This document shows positions 1-8,024 of a stretch of 64,000 bases of DNA, one piece after another (position 1 is the stretch's first letter; each line of letters starts with the position of its first letter). Source of the DNA: Planctomycetota bacterium. Lineage in GTDB: Bacteria > Planctomycetota > UBA1135 > GCA-002686595. The notes beneath the pieces are model-generated. The model searched no databases, was not told the DNA's origin, and saw only the letters and a program-made list of their open reading frames with translations. The position numbers and the translations under genes are program-made. The DNA lies in contig DUBE01000063.1 of the NCBI GenBank assembly GCA_012960475.1, forward strand, positions 62,001 to 126,000, written 5' to 3'.

Positions 1-1
1 C

Positions 2-1021
2 AAGCCGCGCAAAATTGAAGCTCCCAAGTCGGAAGTGCAGGTTACCAAGCCCCAGGGCGTGCCTTTCACCAAGGCCTTTGGGGATGCCTTGTGCAATCTC
101 GCAGAGCGCGACTTGCGTGTGCACGGTGTGACCGCCGCCATGGTGGGGGGCACCGGGTTGATCGAGTTTGCCGAGCGCTTCCCTTCGCGCTTCCACGATA
201 CGGGTATCACCGAACAGCATGCAGTTGGTTTTTGCGCTGGACTTGCCAAAGCTGGCTTGCGCCCCGTGGCGGCGATCTACTCCACTTTCCTGCAGCGCGG
301 CTATGATCAGGTCTTCCAGGAAGTTGCCCTCCAGAATCTACCCGTGGTGCTGGCCCTGGACCGGGCTGGACCTGTGGGCCAGGACGGGGCCACCCACAAC
401 GGGGTCTTCGATCTGGCATACCTGCGCACCCTGCCCAACATGGTGCTGGGATCACCGCGGGATGCCACCGACACCCGTCGCATGTTGGAGTGTCTTGTAG
501 CTGACGATGGGCCTGGAGCCATGCGCTTTCCACGGGCCAATTGTCCCTTTCTGGAGACCATTCCCGAAGCGGAGCGCCGTCCCATGCAGCCGGGCAAAGC
601 CGAGGTCCTGCGTGAAGGAGAACCCGGCGGCGTGGCGGTCTGGGCTTTGGGGCAGTTGGTGGGCGAGGCCCTTGCGGCGGCGGAGTCACTGGCCCGGGAC
701 GGAATTTCCGTGGCCGTGATCGACGCGCGTTTCGTCAAACCCTTGGACGAGGAGGTGCTGGCGTTGCACCTGCGGTCGTTCCGTCATCTGGTCACCATCG
801 AGGCCCACCAGCGTATGGGGGGCTTTGGCTCCGCTGTTCTGGAGTTCGCTGCCCGTTTGCCTGAAGGTGATGGGCTGGCGCGTGTGCGAGCCTTGGGGCT
901 GCCTGATCGTTATCTCGATCATGCCACAACTCCCGAATCGCAATTGCAGAGCGTGGGTCTCGATGCTGCTGGCCTGGAGCGTCAGGTGCGAGCGCTCTTG
1001 GGCGGGAGTCGCGTCAAGTGA
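2..1021 (+). CDS. dxs: 1-deoxy-D-xylulose-5-phosphate synthase, C-terminal part (5' truncated by window)
   Basis: DXS is the thiamine-diphosphate enzyme that joins pyruvate and glyceraldehyde 3-phosphate in the first step of the MEP isoprenoid pathway. About 339 residues are visible. The frame is open from base 2, so the GTG at 35 is internal and the N-terminal ThDP-binding half lies outside the window. The pyrimidine-binding transketolase domain is clear: the DTGITEQHAV stretch, then IYSTFLQRGYDQV, DRAGPVGQDGATHNG and FDLAYLR, followed by the C-terminal transketolase domain. The stop overlaps the GTG start of nadK (GTGA), which indicates one transcript. Identification is secure. Confidence 0.96.
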   Translation, partial: KPRKIEAPKSEVQVTKPQGVPFTKAFGDALCNLAERDLRVHGVTAAMVGGTGLIEFAERFPSRFHDTGITEQHAVGFCAGLAKAGLRPVAAIYSTFLQRGYDQVFQEVALQNLPVVLALDRAGPVGQDGATHNGVFDLAYLRTLPNMVLGSPRDATDTRRMLECLVADDGPGAMRFPRANCPFLETIPEAERRPMQPGKAEVLREGEPGGVAVWALGQLVGEALAAAESLARDGISVAVIDARFVKPLDEEVLALHLRSFRHLVTIEAHQRMGGFGSAVLEFAARLPEGDGLARVRALGLPDRYLDHATTPESQLQSVGLDAAGLERQVRALLGGSRVK

Positions 1022-1926
1022 CGAACTCCGTCGATCTCCGTTCCGCTCCTCGACCCGAGCCCTTTCGCGCGTCTATCAAGAGCGTGCTGGTTCTGAGCGA
1101 TGTGACCCGTGAAGCATCTCTGCGCCAGGCCCAGGAGATTGAGGCTCTCCTGCTCGCTCGCGGCCTGGAAGTGGAATTGGTTGAAGACGGGCGTGCCCAT
1201 TGCTCTGCGCTTGAAGCGAGTGCTGCTTCTCTGCCAAGGCCGGATCTGTGCGTGGTGCTCGGCGGTGATGGGACTGTGCTCTCCACGGCCCGGGCCTTTG
1301 CCCAGCATCCCGTTCCGATCCTGGGCATCAACTTTGGGCGTGTGGGCTACCTGGCCCCCGTGCAGGCTCATCAGTGGCAGGTGGGCATCGAAGATGTGTT
1401 GGACGGGCGTGCTACTTTGGAGCCGCGCATGCGTCTGTGCTTGAGCATGCCTGACGGCGCCCAGACGCTGGCTCTCAACGATGTGGTTTTCTCCCGCCAG
1501 TCCGCCGGTTCCATGGTGGGGTTGCAATTGGAAGCGGACGGTGTGCGTGTCTCGGAGTACCACGCGGATGGGCTCATTTTCGCCACCCCGTCGGGGTCGA
1601 CGGCCTATTCCCTGGGCGCTGGAGGCCCAATCCTGGCCCCCTCCATGCAAGCTGTGGTAGTGACCCCCATCAGCGCCCACGCCCTGGCCCATCGCCCCTT
1701 GGTCCTGCGCCCGGACGCAATTCTCAGCCTGCGGGTACTAGCTGCCAGGGAACCGGTGGCGGTGTCTGTCGATGGACAGGCGGTCCAGGTTCTCGAGACG
1801 GGTCAAACTGCGCGCATCGAGCGCCATCCGGAGACCTATCCCTTGCTCGCTCCGGCGGGCCTGGACCCCTGGCGCCGCTTGAGGGATCGACTGGGTTGGA
1901 GGGCTTCCCTGGCCGAAGAAGAATGA
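1018..1926 (+). CDS. nadK: NAD kinase
   Basis: Cytoplasmic NAD kinase makes NADP+ from NAD+ and ATP or polyphosphate. The protein has 302 residues, a normal length. It carries the GGDGT nucleotide-binding motif near residue 82, a following INFGRVGYLAP stretch, and the C-terminal SGSTAYSLGAGGP motif with the HALAHRPLVL segment typical of the family. The GTG start overlaps the dxs stop by four bases. Its own TGA stop lies inside an ATGA that also opens the first of two tandem mini-ORFs. Pairing with dxs suggests coupled cofactor and isoprenoid supply, but this is only inferred from the overlap. Confidence 0.95.
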   Translation: MTNSVDLRSAPRPEPFRASIKSVLVLSDVTREASLRQAQEIEALLLARGLEVELVEDGRAHCSALEASAASLPRPDLCVVLGGDGTVLSTARAFAQHPVPILGINFGRVGYLAPVQAHQWQVGIEDVLDGRATLEPRMRLCLSMPDGAQTLALNDVVFSRQSAGSMVGLQLEADGVRVSEYHADGLIFATPSGSTAYSLGAGGPILAPSMQAVVVTPISAHALAHRPLVLRPDAILSLRVLAAREPVAVSVDGQAVQVLETGQTARIERHPETYPLLAPAGLDPWRRLRDRLGWRASLAEEE

Positions 1927-1991
1927 TTCTGCGCGTCAGTGTTGACATCCGGGGCAGGTTCCCGAATAGTCCGCGCCAAGAGGAGGCATGA
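1923..1991 (+). CDS. possible 22-residue leader peptide, copy 1
   Basis: A 22-codon ORF starts at the ATG overlapping the nadK stop and ends in a TGA that overlaps the ATG of a second, related ORF. It begins MILR, contains VDI and ends with NSPRQE plus two residues. It shares 14 of 22 residues with copy 2 without gaps. A purine-rich GAAGAAGA precedes the ATG. It may be only a duplicated non-coding segment that happens to stay open. Function unknown. Confidence 0.3.
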   Translation: MILRVSVDIRGRFPNSPRQEEA

Positions 1992-2048
1992 TTCTGCGAA
2001 CCCGCGTTGACATAGTGGGTGGCCTCCAGAACAGCCCGCGCCAAGAGG
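1923..2048 (+). repeat. two imperfect tandem repeats of about 63 bp before the phosphate transporter
   Basis: Unit 1 spans 1923-1987 and unit 2 spans 1988-2048. Both begin ATGATTCTGCG, contain GTTGACAT and end CCGCGCCAAGAGGA. The shared TTGACA could serve as a promoter -35 element in each copy, although no convincing -10 follows. The repeat lies exactly between nadK and the Na/phosphate symporter gene, so it could be a regulatory duplication, tandem leader peptides, or both. Confidence 0.7.
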
Positions 2049-2056
2049 ATGAGTAG
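1988..2056 (+). CDS. possible 22-residue leader peptide, copy 2
   Basis: This is the second 22-codon ORF. It starts inside the stop of copy 1 and ends with TAG at 2054-2056, eight bases into the phosphate-transporter gene, whose ATG is at 2049. AGGAGG lies at 1981-1986, only one base before this ATG, which is unusually close for a Shine-Dalgarno site. Five of the 13 codons that differ from copy 1 are silent third-position changes. Chained start/stop overlaps nadK > copy 1 > copy 2 > transporter would allow coupled translation. Unproven. Confidence 0.3.
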   Translation: MILRTRVDIVGGLQNSPRQEDE

Positions 2057-3203
2057 CAGCGACACAAGCCTCGCGACATCCGCGATCCCGGCCACCCAGA
2101 AAATCCTACGCATAGGGTTTGTGGTGGGCTTGATCTATCTGTTCCTGGTGTCGATCCGCCTGATGGGTTCGGCGGTCAAGGTGCTTGGCGCCGATGCCGC
2201 ATCGGACTTGTTTTCAGGCGTGGCCAATCCTTTCGCGGGTCTGGCAGTGGGTACCCTGGCCACAGTTCTGGTGCAGAGTTCCAGCACCACCACTTCGACC
2301 ATAGTTGGATTGGTTGGCCAGGATGGCGGCACGGCTTTGCCTCTCAAGGCAGCGGTTCCCATGGTCATGGGCGCCAACTTGGGCACAACCATCACCAACA
2401 CGATTGTCTCAATCGGGCATGTGCGTCATGGAGGTGCTTTTCGACGGGCCTTCGCCGCTGCCACGGTGCATGATTTCTTCAACTTGCTGCTGGTCATGAT
2501 TCTTCTGCCCATCGAGTTGATGACAGGCGTCTTGAGGACCTCCGCCACGGCCCTTTCGGGCATGGTGCAAGGGGTGGGTGGAGTCGAATACAAGAGCCCG
2601 ATCAAGGCGGCCGTGAAGGGTGGCGAGAAACCCATCCTTGACTTCTTCCTTGGCCTGAACATGCAAGGCACGGCCCTCTCGATTGTTCTGGTGGGGTTTG
2701 CCCTGGCCCTGATTGCGATTTGCCTGATCTACATCACCCGTAACATGCGCGTTCTGATTACGGGTCCCCTTGAGAGGGCGCTCAACCGGGTCCTGGGCAG
2801 GTCCGGTCTGGTGGGAATATTGGTGGGCACACTGATGACCATCGCAGTGCAGTCCTCTTCGATCACCACCTCCCTCCTGGTGCCCATGTGCGCAGCAGGT
2901 GTCTTGACCCTTCGAAACGCGTTCCCAATCATGATGGGGGCCAACATTGGCACCACAGTAACGGCTCTTCTGGCTTCTCTTGCGGCGGACAATCAGAATG
3001 GCCTGACCATTGCCCTGGTGCACACCCTGTTCAACCTGATCGGGGTTTGCATATTCTTCCCCATTCCCGCCATACGCCGCATTCCCCTGCGTTTAGCACG
3101 TACTCTGGCGATCAGGGCTCAGCGCAATGTGCTCTGGGTTTTGCTCTATGTGATTGGCGTATTCGTTTTGTTACCCTTGGTAGGGTACCTCGTTTTCCAC
3201 TAA
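2049..3203 (+). CDS. Na+/phosphate symporter (NptA / SLC34 type)
   Basis: An integral inner-membrane protein of about 384 residues that imports inorganic phosphate with sodium. It shows the inverted-repeat signature of the family: QSSSTTTSTIVG with GANLGTTITNT in the first half, and VQSSSITTSLLV with GANIGTTVTALL in the second, separated by several hydrophobic helices. The ATG at 2049 is preferred over the upstream GTG at 2019 because 2019 lies within the tandem repeat. Many bacterial homologues carry a C-terminal PhoU domain in the same chain; here PhoU is a separate gene 32 bases downstream. Confidence 0.88.
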   Translation: MSSSDTSLATSAIPATQKILRIGFVVGLIYLFLVSIRLMGSAVKVLGADAASDLFSGVANPFAGLAVGTLATVLVQSSSTTTSTIVGLVGQDGGTALPLKAAVPMVMGANLGTTITNTIVSIGHVRHGGAFRRAFAAATVHDFFNLLLVMILLPIELMTGVLRTSATALSGMVQGVGGVEYKSPIKAAVKGGEKPILDFFLGLNMQGTALSIVLVGFALALIAICLIYITRNMRVLITGPLERALNRVLGRSGLVGILVGTLMTIAVQSSSITTSLLVPMCAAGVLTLRNAFPIMMGANIGTTVTALLASLAADNQNGLTIALVHTLFNLIGVCIFFPIPAIRRIPLRLARTLAIRAQRNVLWVLLYVIGVFVLLPLVGYLVFH

Positions 3204-3235
3204 GGAGCGTTCGGTACCGAGCGACTGATTGACAC

Positions 3236-3898
3236 ATGAGTGACTGGCTTCAAAATCTGCGCGATCCCGATGGGGCTGATCGTATGCGGCGGCGCTTTCA
3301 AGCGATGCTGGCCGATGGCCGTCACGCCTTTGACGCGGCCATGACTGTGATTCTGACGGATGGTGACCCCGCGGCCGTACGCGATGAAGTCTTCAAGACC
3401 GACCGGCGCATCAACCAGAACGAGATGGCATTGCGGCGCGAGTTGGTGGTGCACGCCACCGTCCATGGGGCTACCGCGTTCCCCATGTCCCTGGTGCTGA
3501 TGAGCATTGGCAAGGACGCCGAGCGTATCGGGGACTATGCCAAGAATCTGCTCGACTTGGCAGAGTACACCTCGGGCATCGACGATCAGGAGCGGACTGA
3601 GATCGCCACCCGGGCGGCGCAGACATCTGAATTGCTGCGTCGCGCGGCGACCCTGTTTGACTCCCAGGACGAAGAAGCCGCAAGGGCATTTCTGATGGAT
3701 GAGCAGCAGCTGCGGCGGGCTTGCGAGAATCAGGTGTGTGCGTGGTTGAGTGATGACTCCCGCAATCGTGCCACGGCTTGTCTTTGCCTGCGTTTCATGA
3801 AGCGGGTTGCAGGCCACTCGGGGAATGTGGTCAGTTCGATTTGCATGCCCCTGGACAAGCTCGACTTCCATCCTGGAGGCGGTGGCGACGAGGACTGA
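3236..3898 (+). CDS. PhoU-domain phosphate regulatory protein
   Basis: A helical cytoplasmic protein of 220 residues with a PhoU-like pattern: a repeated helical-bundle segment including SIGKDAERIGDYAKNLLDLAE (an E/DxxxD metal-site region) near residues 91-110 and a second copy ending LCLRFMKRVAGHSGNVV. PhoU proteins restrain phosphate uptake and signalling. It directly follows the Na/phosphate symporter, so it probably regulates that transporter; no pst or phoBR genes are seen here. It converges with the ABC ATPase gene 31 bases away. Confidence 0.82.
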   Translation: MSDWLQNLRDPDGADRMRRRFQAMLADGRHAFDAAMTVILTDGDPAAVRDEVFKTDRRINQNEMALRRELVVHATVHGATAFPMSLVLMSIGKDAERIGDYAKNLLDLAEYTSGIDDQERTEIATRAAQTSELLRRAATLFDSQDEEAARAFLMDEQQLRRACENQVCAWLSDDSRNRATACLCLRFMKRVAGHSGNVVSSICMPLDKLDFHPGGGGDED

Positions 3899-3929
3899 GG
3901 TCCAATGTCCCCGCCCGGGGGGCAATTTT

Positions 3930-4649
3930 CTAGTGCGGGATCGGCGTGGTGGAGTCCGCCTGGATCTGGCCATCTTCCATGTGCACGATTTGCTCGCAGC
4001 GATTCGCTAAGCGCTGGTCATGGGTCACAAGCAGCAGCGCAAAGCCCCGCTTTTGTTGTTCCTCAAACAGCAGATCCAGCACCCGGTCCCCTGTGGCTCG
4101 ATCCAGGTTTCCGGTGGGTTCATCAGCGATCAGCAATTGAGGCTCCATCAGCAGGGCCCGCGCAATGGCCACCCGCTGCTGTTCGCCCCCGGACAGCTTG
4201 CCCGGGCGGTGGTGCAGTCGCTGCCCCAGGCCGAAGGCCTCCAAGCTGCTTTTGGCCTTGGAGCGGAACTCGCGCAGTTTGGCTCCCCGAGCCCCCGCCA
4301 GACGCGCGGGCAGGGTTGTGTTCTCAAGGGCGTCCAGTTCAGGCAGGAGGTGGTAGAACTGGAAGACGAAACCCAGGACGCGATTGCGCAGGCCTGCGCG
4401 TTTGGAGCTGGGCAGGTTCCAGGCGTCTTGACCATGGAGCATCACCTGTCCTTCGTCTGGGCGGTCGAGCAGGCCAATTATGTTCAGCAGGGTGGTCTTG
4501 CCGGCTCCTGATGATCCCATCAGGCAGAGGCGTCCATGGGCCGCGAGGTCCAGGTTGACTCCGTGCAGGACTTCCAGTCTGCGTTCGCCTGCCTGGAAGG
4601 AGCGACGCACACCGCGCACAGTCAGGATTGGCGTCTTGGATTCACTCAT
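3930..4649 (-). CDS. lolD: ABC transporter ATP-binding protein, LolD/MacB type
   Basis: The nucleotide-binding subunit that powers a membrane permease to release lipoproteins or act on envelope substrates. The 239-residue protein has Walker [10 protein letters not shown], signature [16 protein letters not shown], Walker [13 protein letters not shown] and the switch histidine in [11 protein letters not shown]. These features, including EPTGNLD, are typical of the LolD/FtsE/MacB subfamily. Its start overlaps the 3' end of the LolC/E-type permease gene by eight bases, so the two form one transporter. LolD is the best assignment, but subfamily members are hard to separate by sequence alone. Confidence 0.85.
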   Translation of the reverse strand: MSESKTPILTVRGVRRSFQAGERRLEVLHGVNLDLAAHGRLCLMGSSGAGKTTLLNIIGLLDRPDEGQVMLHGQDAWNLPSSKRAGLRNRVLGFVFQFYHLLPELDALENTTLPARLAGARGAKLREFRSKAKSSLEAFGLGQRLHHRPGKLSGGEQQRVAIARALLMEPQLLIADEPTGNLDRATGDRVLDLLFEEQQKRGFALLLVTHDQRLANRCEQIVHMEDGQIQADSTTPIPH

Positions 4650-6021
4650 GACGAAGGCCCTCCACTGGATTCAATCGTGCCGCGCGCCAGGCCGGCAGGG
4701 CCGCTGCCAGCAGGCTGGCGGTGAAGGCGCCCAAGACGATCGCCGCCACGCCGCCGCCCTCGATCACCGTGGGGATATGGTCGAAGGCGTAGGCTTCGCG
4801 ATTGAAGATCTGGAAGCCAAAGGAATTGGAGAGGGCTTGTTCGATGGCGTTGATGTTCAGGGTGGCCCAGATCCCAGCGCCCAGTCCCAGCAGAGTCCCC
4901 AGCAACGCCTCCCACAGACCAATCATCAGGAAGGTGCCCATCACGCCCCATTGAGTCGCGCCCAGCGCACAGAGGATGCCGATGTCCCGACGTTTTTCTT
5001 GAACCAGCATGGAGAGGATGGCGAAGACGGAAAATGCCGCCACCAGCAGGACCAGACTGAGCATGATTCCGAGCAGGCCCTTCTCGTTCTCGATGGCCGC
5101 CAGCATGGATCGTTGGAAGTCCTCCCAGGGACGGATTTCCATGCCGCCGGTGACTTCTGGGTCATGCAGGTAGCCCCGCTCATGGAGACGCGCGGCCAGG
5201 CTTGCCTGGGCCGCGGCCTTGGTGCCTTCGTAATCCTTGAGCTTGACGGCTACGTCGGTGAACTCGCGTCCCGCGCCGAACCACTCGGCCATTGCGGACC
5301 GGGGCAGGTAGAGGGTGGACATGTCGAACTCGTTGTTCTTGGAGCGGAACGTGCCAGCTACCACAAAAGAGCGTGAGACCGCCTCCTGGGCATTGCCTGT
5401 TTTTGGATCCAAGACGGCCGTCACCAGCTCCAGTGTGCGGCCCCGGCGCAGGCCCCAAAAGCGGGCAAGTTGTTCTCCTATCAGGATGGGGTCCAGCGGG
5501 CGTCCGTCTGGTTCGTAGCCTGGGATGGGGCCGAAGGGGTCAGCAGGGTCCGCCACTCGTTCGTCGGAGATCAGGGATACACGCTTGAGGTCCGCCTCAA
5601 GGTTTGAGACCGTGTACTCCTCGTTGGCGTCGATGCCTACCAGCTTGACCAGAGCCAGGTCCCCATGGTTGACATCACTTAGCATGCGTTCGCGACCCGC
5701 AGCGGCGAGCATGCCGTACCAGGTGTAGTGCGCGCTGGCCCCAGCTACCAGGGGATCTTCAAGCACAGCTTCAAGGACCCCGGCCGAGTCGCGCCTGGGG
5801 AGAATGCTCTGGCCCTCGTGCATCAGGGTTCGATCCAGGTGGGGCTGGATCAACAGATCACTGAGGGAGCCCCGCAGGTGGTTGCGGGTTTCGGCCAAGA
5901 ATCCCGACATGATCGAGAGGATCAGGATCAGGGCCGAGACAGCAACAAAGATGCCTGCCACTCCGATCCAACTGATCGGGCGGGCGCGCAGGTAGCGGAA
6001 GCTTAGGAAGGTCTGGTACAC
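4642..6021 (-). CDS. lipoprotein-releasing ABC permease, LolC/LolE family
   Basis: The 459-residue inner-membrane permease partners the adjacent ATPase. It has the LolC/E layout: an N-terminal helix around residues 17-40, a large periplasmic domain (about 45-310), then three C-terminal helices in an FtsX domain beginning near GIMLSLVLLVAAFSVF. The early WIGVAGIFVAVSALI segment and an N-terminal FRYLRAR are typical of LolC and LolE. Only one permease gene is present, so it may act as a homodimer, as LolF-type proteins do; this is inferred. It lies 12 bases after lysS on the same strand. Confidence 0.85.
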   Translation of the reverse strand: MYQTFLSFRYLRARPISWIGVAGIFVAVSALILILSIMSGFLAETRNHLRGSLSDLLIQPHLDRTLMHEGQSILPRRDSAGVLEAVLEDPLVAGASAHYTWYGMLAAAGRERMLSDVNHGDLALVKLVGIDANEEYTVSNLEADLKRVSLISDERVADPADPFGPIPGYEPDGRPLDPILIGEQLARFWGLRRGRTLELVTAVLDPKTGNAQEAVSRSFVVAGTFRSKNNEFDMSTLYLPRSAMAEWFGAGREFTDVAVKLKDYEGTKAAAQASLAARLHERGYLHDPEVTGGMEIRPWEDFQRSMLAAIENEKGLLGIMLSLVLLVAAFSVFAILSMLVQEKRRDIGILCALGATQWGVMGTFLMIGLWEALLGTLLGLGAGIWATLNINAIEQALSNSFGFQIFNREAYAFDHIPTVIEGGGVAAIVLGAFTASLLAAALPAWRAARLNPVEGLRHE

Positions 6022-6033
6022 GCGGGCGAGGTA

Positions 6034-7512
6034 TCAGGCCTGCTGGGGTTGGCTTTCGGCCTTTTCAAGGGAGCGCATGGCTGGAAAGAGCAGCACATCA
6101 CGGATGGAATCCTGGCCCGTGATGACCATCACCAGTCGGTCGACGCCAATGCCCAGGCCGCCGGTGGGGGGCATGCCGTATTCGAGGGCCTGGATGTAGT
6201 CGATGTCGACTTCACCGGGGGTTTCGGGATCCTTGGATGCGACCTGTTCCGCAAAGCGACGCTCCTGTTCAGCAGGATCGTTGAGTTCGCTGAAGGCGTT
6301 GCCGAGTTCCATGCCGTCAATGAAGATCTCGAAGCGTTCTGCGAAGCGCTCGTCCTCCGGGCTCTGCTTGGCCAGTGGGCAGATTGCGAGCGGGTAGTCG
6401 GTAACAAAGATCGGTCCTTTGAGGTCATTCTCCACGGTCGCTTCGAAGACATCGTTCAGCAGCTTCCAGTAGTCTCCATGGTCGTCGATCTTGAGCTCCG
6501 CAGCTCGGGCGCGCACCGCATCCCGGTCATCAAAGGCGCAGCCGTTGGCCTGCTCAAAGAGGTCGGCGTAGCGTGCCCGGGCGAAGGGCGCCTTGAGATC
6601 AAATTGCTGTCCTCGGAAGGTGACCATGGTGGTTCCGTTGACCGCCTTGGCGCAGGCTTCGAAGAGTTGCTCGGTGATCTCCATCATGCGCAGGTAGTCC
6701 CCCTGGGCCTCGTAGAGCTCAAGCATGGTGAACTCGGGATTGTGGCGTGAGGAGACCCCTTCGTTGCGGAAATTGCGGCTGAGTTCAAAGACCCGTTCCA
6801 TACCCCCGACGATCAGACGTTTGAGGTACAGCTCCGGAGCGATACGCAGGTAAAGGTCCGCGCCCAGGGCGTTGTGATGGGTCACAAAGGGCTTGGCGGC
6901 GGCGCCTCCCGCGATTGGGTGCAGTGTGGGGGTTTCCACTTCGATGTAGCCCTGGTCTTCAAGAGTCCGTCGCAGGGTGGAAAGGATGCGGCCCCGGGCG
7001 ATGAACACATCGAGTACATCGGGGTTGGCCCAAAGGTCTACATAGCGCCGTCGGTAACGAGCTTCTGTGTCGACCATGCCGTGCCATTTTTCCGGAGGCG
7101 GTGCGAGGGCTTTGGCTAGCTGGTGCACTTCGTCCACCCAGATCGTGGGTTCGCCTTTTTGGGTGTGGCCGAGTTTGCCGCGCACACCGATCAGATCCCC
7201 TCCGTCGAGCCATTTGCGCTCAGGCCACCAGTCTTCCAGGTCATTGCGCTTGAGTCCCAACTGTAAGCGGCCTGTGCGATCCCGCAGGGGTGCGAAGACC
7301 AGCTTGCCAAAGTCCCGCAGGCCCAGCAGGCGACCCGTGGCGGTGACGCGCTGGCCGAGCAGGGGACCGGGCTCATCCGGAGTGCCTGCGCCAGCGTGGA
7401 GTTCGGCCAGGGGTGTGGCATCGGCCAGGCCCCGTGCGGGGTAGGGGTCCCTGCCTTGGTCCCTCATGGCCTCAAGTTTCGCGATGCGGTCTGCGTGGGT
7501 GAGTTCGGTCAT
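6034..7512 (-). CDS. lysS: lysyl-tRNA synthetase, class II
   Basis: Charges tRNA-Lys in the cytoplasm. The protein has 492 residues from the ATG at 7512 (MTELTHADR). An upstream in-frame start at 7560 exists but adds only non-conserved residues. The N-terminal OB-fold anticodon-binding domain is followed by the class II core: motif 1 around GYIEVETPTLHPIAGG, motif 2 in FELSRNFRNEG followed by NPEFTMLELYEA, and motif 3 GLGIGVDRLVM near the C-terminus. It is transcribed ahead of the Lol-type transporter genes and just after tRNA-Ala, from which a strong hairpin separates it. Confidence 0.96.
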   Translation of the reverse strand: MTELTHADRIAKLEAMRDQGRDPYPARGLADATPLAELHAGAGTPDEPGPLLGQRVTATGRLLGLRDFGKLVFAPLRDRTGRLQLGLKRNDLEDWWPERKWLDGGDLIGVRGKLGHTQKGEPTIWVDEVHQLAKALAPPPEKWHGMVDTEARYRRRYVDLWANPDVLDVFIARGRILSTLRRTLEDQGYIEVETPTLHPIAGGAAAKPFVTHHNALGADLYLRIAPELYLKRLIVGGMERVFELSRNFRNEGVSSRHNPEFTMLELYEAQGDYLRMMEITEQLFEACAKAVNGTTMVTFRGQQFDLKAPFARARYADLFEQANGCAFDDRDAVRARAAELKIDDHGDYWKLLNDVFEATVENDLKGPIFVTDYPLAICPLAKQSPEDERFAERFEIFIDGMELGNAFSELNDPAEQERRFAEQVASKDPETPGEVDIDYIQALEYGMPPTGGLGIGVDRLVMVITGQDSIRDVLLFPAMRSLEKAESQPQQA

Positions 7513-7597
7513 GGCTGTGCCCTCCGATCTTGGCAGGTTTTTGGGGCCTGCCCCAATCAAATCTTGGGAAGGTACCCCGCGCTTCCCCGAGTAAGAG

Positions 7598-7629
7598 AAT
7601 CAGGGGGTCGCGGCTGCGACCCCCTGATT
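7598..7629 (-). terminator. 14-bp perfect hairpin between tRNA-Ala and lysS
   Basis: Arms at 7598-7611 and 7616-7629 are perfectly complementary over 14 bases with a 4-base loop. The hairpin begins four bases past the tRNA 3' end on the minus strand. The tract after it (CTCTTACTC) is only weakly T-rich, so it may be a tRNA processing or partial termination element rather than a full intrinsic terminator. Confidence 0.7.
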
Positions 7630-7632
7630 GGG

Positions 7633-8024
<392 letters not shown>

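Noticed and set aside
3904-3925. GC-rich inverted repeat followed by TTTT between the convergent PhoU and ABC ATPase genes, possibly a bidirectional terminator.
   Set aside because: Several mutually exclusive short stems with tiny loops are possible; none is convincing.
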